This document shows, one piece after another, positions 41,607-43,062 of a stretch of 43,062 nt of DNA. Made by a program: the position numbers and the translations under genes. Source of the DNA: Dehalococcoidia bacterium (GTDB lineage: Bacteria; Chloroflexota; Dehalococcoidia; Lucifugimonadales; Lucifugimonadaceae); NCBI GenBank assembly GCA_022451965.1, contig JAKUNJ010000007.1, forward strand, positions 84,914-127,975, written 5' to 3'. Every line of letters starts with the position of its first letter. Position 1 is the stretch's first letter. The notes under the pieces are model-generated. The model worked only from the letters and a program-made list of their open reading frames with translations, was not told where the DNA came from and ran no database searches.

Positions 41607-43062
41607 GTGATTTTCGGGAAAAAAAAATCTGTAAATAAATCTGGATACTCTTTATCTGAGCTACCTAAGAAAGATCAATCAATAATAAGAGCTTGGTGTA
41701 TTTATGATTGGGCTAATTCAGCATTTGCAACATCAGCAGCAGCAGCAATTTTCCCAGTCTATTTTGTTATTGCATTTCAGGAATCCTTCGGTGACGAAAT
41801 GAATATTTTGGGTATAACTTTTTCAGGTTCGTCACTTTGGGCATTTGGAGTTGCTTTGTCCGCTTTGGTTGTTGCTATTACAAGTCCTATATTAGGGGCA
41901 ATAGCTGATACATATCCACTAAAAAAGACTTTTTTAAAATATTACATGTTAATAGGAGCAGGATTTACAATTTTAAGTTTTTTTTCTGCTTATGTTGCAT
42001 CTTCATGGTCTTGGCTTATAGGTTGTTATTTCCTTGCAAATATAGGTTTTGCAGGTGCAAATGTATTTTATAATTCTCTACTTCCAAGTCTTGCTGATTC
42101 TAAATACGTAAATCAAATTTCAACAAGAGGTTATGCATATGGATATATAGGTGGAGGCCTATTGCTACTAGTTCACTTAATATTAATTCAAGCTTTTTAC
42201 GAAACTAACTATAGCGATTTAGTAACAAGATTAGCAATTATTTCTGTAGGACTATGGTGGTTTGGATGGTCTATATGGACATTAAAAGTAGTTCCAGAAC
42301 CGCAAATAGATACATATGTAAAAAAAGAATCAGTGGTAAAGCTTGTTTTATCAGCATTTGGTAGATTGAGGCAAACTTTTGGAGAGGTAAGAAAATATAA
42401 GTATCTTTTTGGTTTCTTAATTGCTTTTTATATTTTTAATGATGGTGTTCAAACTGTTATTGGGATCGCTGGAGCTTATGGAGCTGATGTATTAGGCGTT
42501 CAATTAATTTTTAATATGATAACTATTCTAATTGTCCAGTTTGTTGCTGCTCCAGGAGCAGTTTTCTTCGGTTGGCTTGCGGATAAATTAGGAACTAAAG
42601 AATCATTAATCGTAGCATTGATGGGATGGATTTTTGTAGTTGCATTTGTATTAGGATTTGCTCCCTTGAGCCTAAAAGATGATAGGGATTTTGATTACCA
42701 AATAGAATTTAGCTTAACTGAAAATCTATATGTTGTTAGTAGCGTCCCTGAATTATTAGATACTGCTAATGCAAGAGAATGGAAAAGAAGGTTTCATTTA
42801 GAAGAAGGGGCAATGTTAAGTGAATCACAATTAATAGAATTTTTACAAAATGTAGAATTACAAGATTCTAGTAAATATTCTGCTACGGTAATTGATGAAA
42901 ATACTAAAGTAATTAGTAAAAAACACCCAACTATACTTAGTGATAATCTTCTAGATAGATGGCCAAGTTTCTTGAGATCGGTGCTATGGGAGCCACTTTC
43001 AATATCCATAGGTTATCAATGGCTAATTTTAGGTGTTTTTAGCGGTGTAGTTCTTGGTGGGA
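41607..43062 (+). CDS. UMF1-family MFS transporter with an extra loop domain, 3'-truncated by the window end
   Basis: GTG at 41607, with GAGGG 6 bases before it, opens a frame that stays open to the last base (485 codons). The WCIYDWANSAFATSAAA start, ILGAIADTYPLKK and YNSLLPSLAD are hallmarks of the UMF1/Atg22-like branch of MFS transporters. After the segment ending near 42672 there is a stretch of about 110 residues that is soluble and charged (42673-43005), where relatives have a short loop. The membrane part resumes with YQWLILGVFSGVVLGG. Function of bacterial members is mostly unknown; efflux of amino acids or similar solutes is possible. It lies 15 bases after the MATE-like gene. Confidence 0.82.
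   Translation, partial: MIFGKKKSVNKSGYSLSELPKKDQSIIRAWCIYDWANSAFATSAAAAIFPVYFVIAFQESFGDEMNILGITFSGSSLWAFGVALSALVVAITSPILGAIADTYPLKKTFLKYYMLIGAGFTILSFFSAYVASSWSWLIGCYFLANIGFAGANVFYNSLLPSLADSKYVNQISTRGYAYGYIGGGLLLLVHLILIQAFYETNYSDLVTRLAIISVGLWWFGWSIWTLKVVPEPQIDTYVKKESVVKLVLSAFGRLRQTFGEVRKYKYLFGFLIAFYIFNDGVQTVIGIAGAYGADVLGVQLIFNMITILIVQFVAAPGAVFFGWLADKLGTKESLIVALMGWIFVVAFVLGFAPLSLKDDRDFDYQIEFSLTENLYVVSSVPELLDTANAREWKRRFHLEEGAMLSESQLIEFLQNVELQDSSKYSATVIDENTKVISKKHPTILSDNLLDRWPSFLRSVLWEPLSISIGYQWLILGVFSGVVLGG

Noticed and set aside
1-43062. tRNA, rRNA, CRISPR, insertion sequence, integrase or phage genes
   Set aside because: No T-loop or cloverleaf patterns, spaced direct repeats, transposase or integrase motifs were found by eye; a tRNA or covariance-model scan was not possible.

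Overview
The window is strongly AT-rich, gene-dense chromosomal DNA from an uncultured-type bacterium, most likely marine. The best guess is a low-GC Chloroflexota of the SAR202 type. This rests on a substrate-binding lipoprotein with the Val/Glu-rich tether after the lipid Cys that is typical of Chloroflexota, two unrelated enolase-superfamily genes, a Baeyer-Villiger-type flavin monooxygenase, many uptake systems and small RRM proteins. No rRNA, tRNA, CRISPR array, insertion sequence or phage gene was seen. The lineage is inferred from style and protein families, not from a marker gene.

Left part (1-11175, all plus strand). A BMP-family (nucleoside-type) ABC importer is followed without real gaps by a hypoxanthine phosphoribosyltransferase, an enolase-superfamily enzyme and a sarcosine-oxidase-like flavoenzyme. 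This looks like one uptake, salvage and catabolism operon. A complete general amino-acid ABC importer (aapJ-Q-M-P type) follows. In both transporters a long perfect hairpin without a U-tract sits right after the binding-protein gene and ends 7-9 bases before the next start codon.

Middle part (11252-25640). This is catabolic and accessory. It holds a ketopantoate-reductase-like gene with a GH32-like gene, a rhamnonate-dehydratase-like enolase overlapping a glycerophosphodiesterase, a D-threonine-aldolase-like PLP enzyme, a Baeyer-Villiger-type monooxygenase convergent with an HSL-family esterase, an MFS exporter with an M20 amidohydrolase, a second glycerophosphodiesterase, and several very small membrane proteins, some translationally coupled.

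Right part (25774-43062). It holds two RRM RNA-binding proteins, a Ni/Co-type transporter, a photolyase-related protein that lacks the family's iron-sulfur cysteines, and an orphan OppC/DppC-type permease with a large insertion. A base-excision-repair neighbourhood follows: ung and bioY lie behind an unrecognised DNA-binding-type regulator, and xthA is divergent from it across a promoter rich in repeats. Next come a thioredoxin-like DUF255 protein, trmL, a NIPSNAP protein, a nitroreductase, aroQ, an AraD1-type FAH-fold enzyme, a MATE-like flippase and a truncated UMF1-family MFS protein with an extra soluble domain.

The most interesting items are the cluster-less photolyase-related protein, the repair and regulator region with its repeated operators, the transporter/Hpt/enolase/oxidase operon, the GH32-like and BVMO-like proteins with altered signature residues, and the set of tiny membrane-protein genes.
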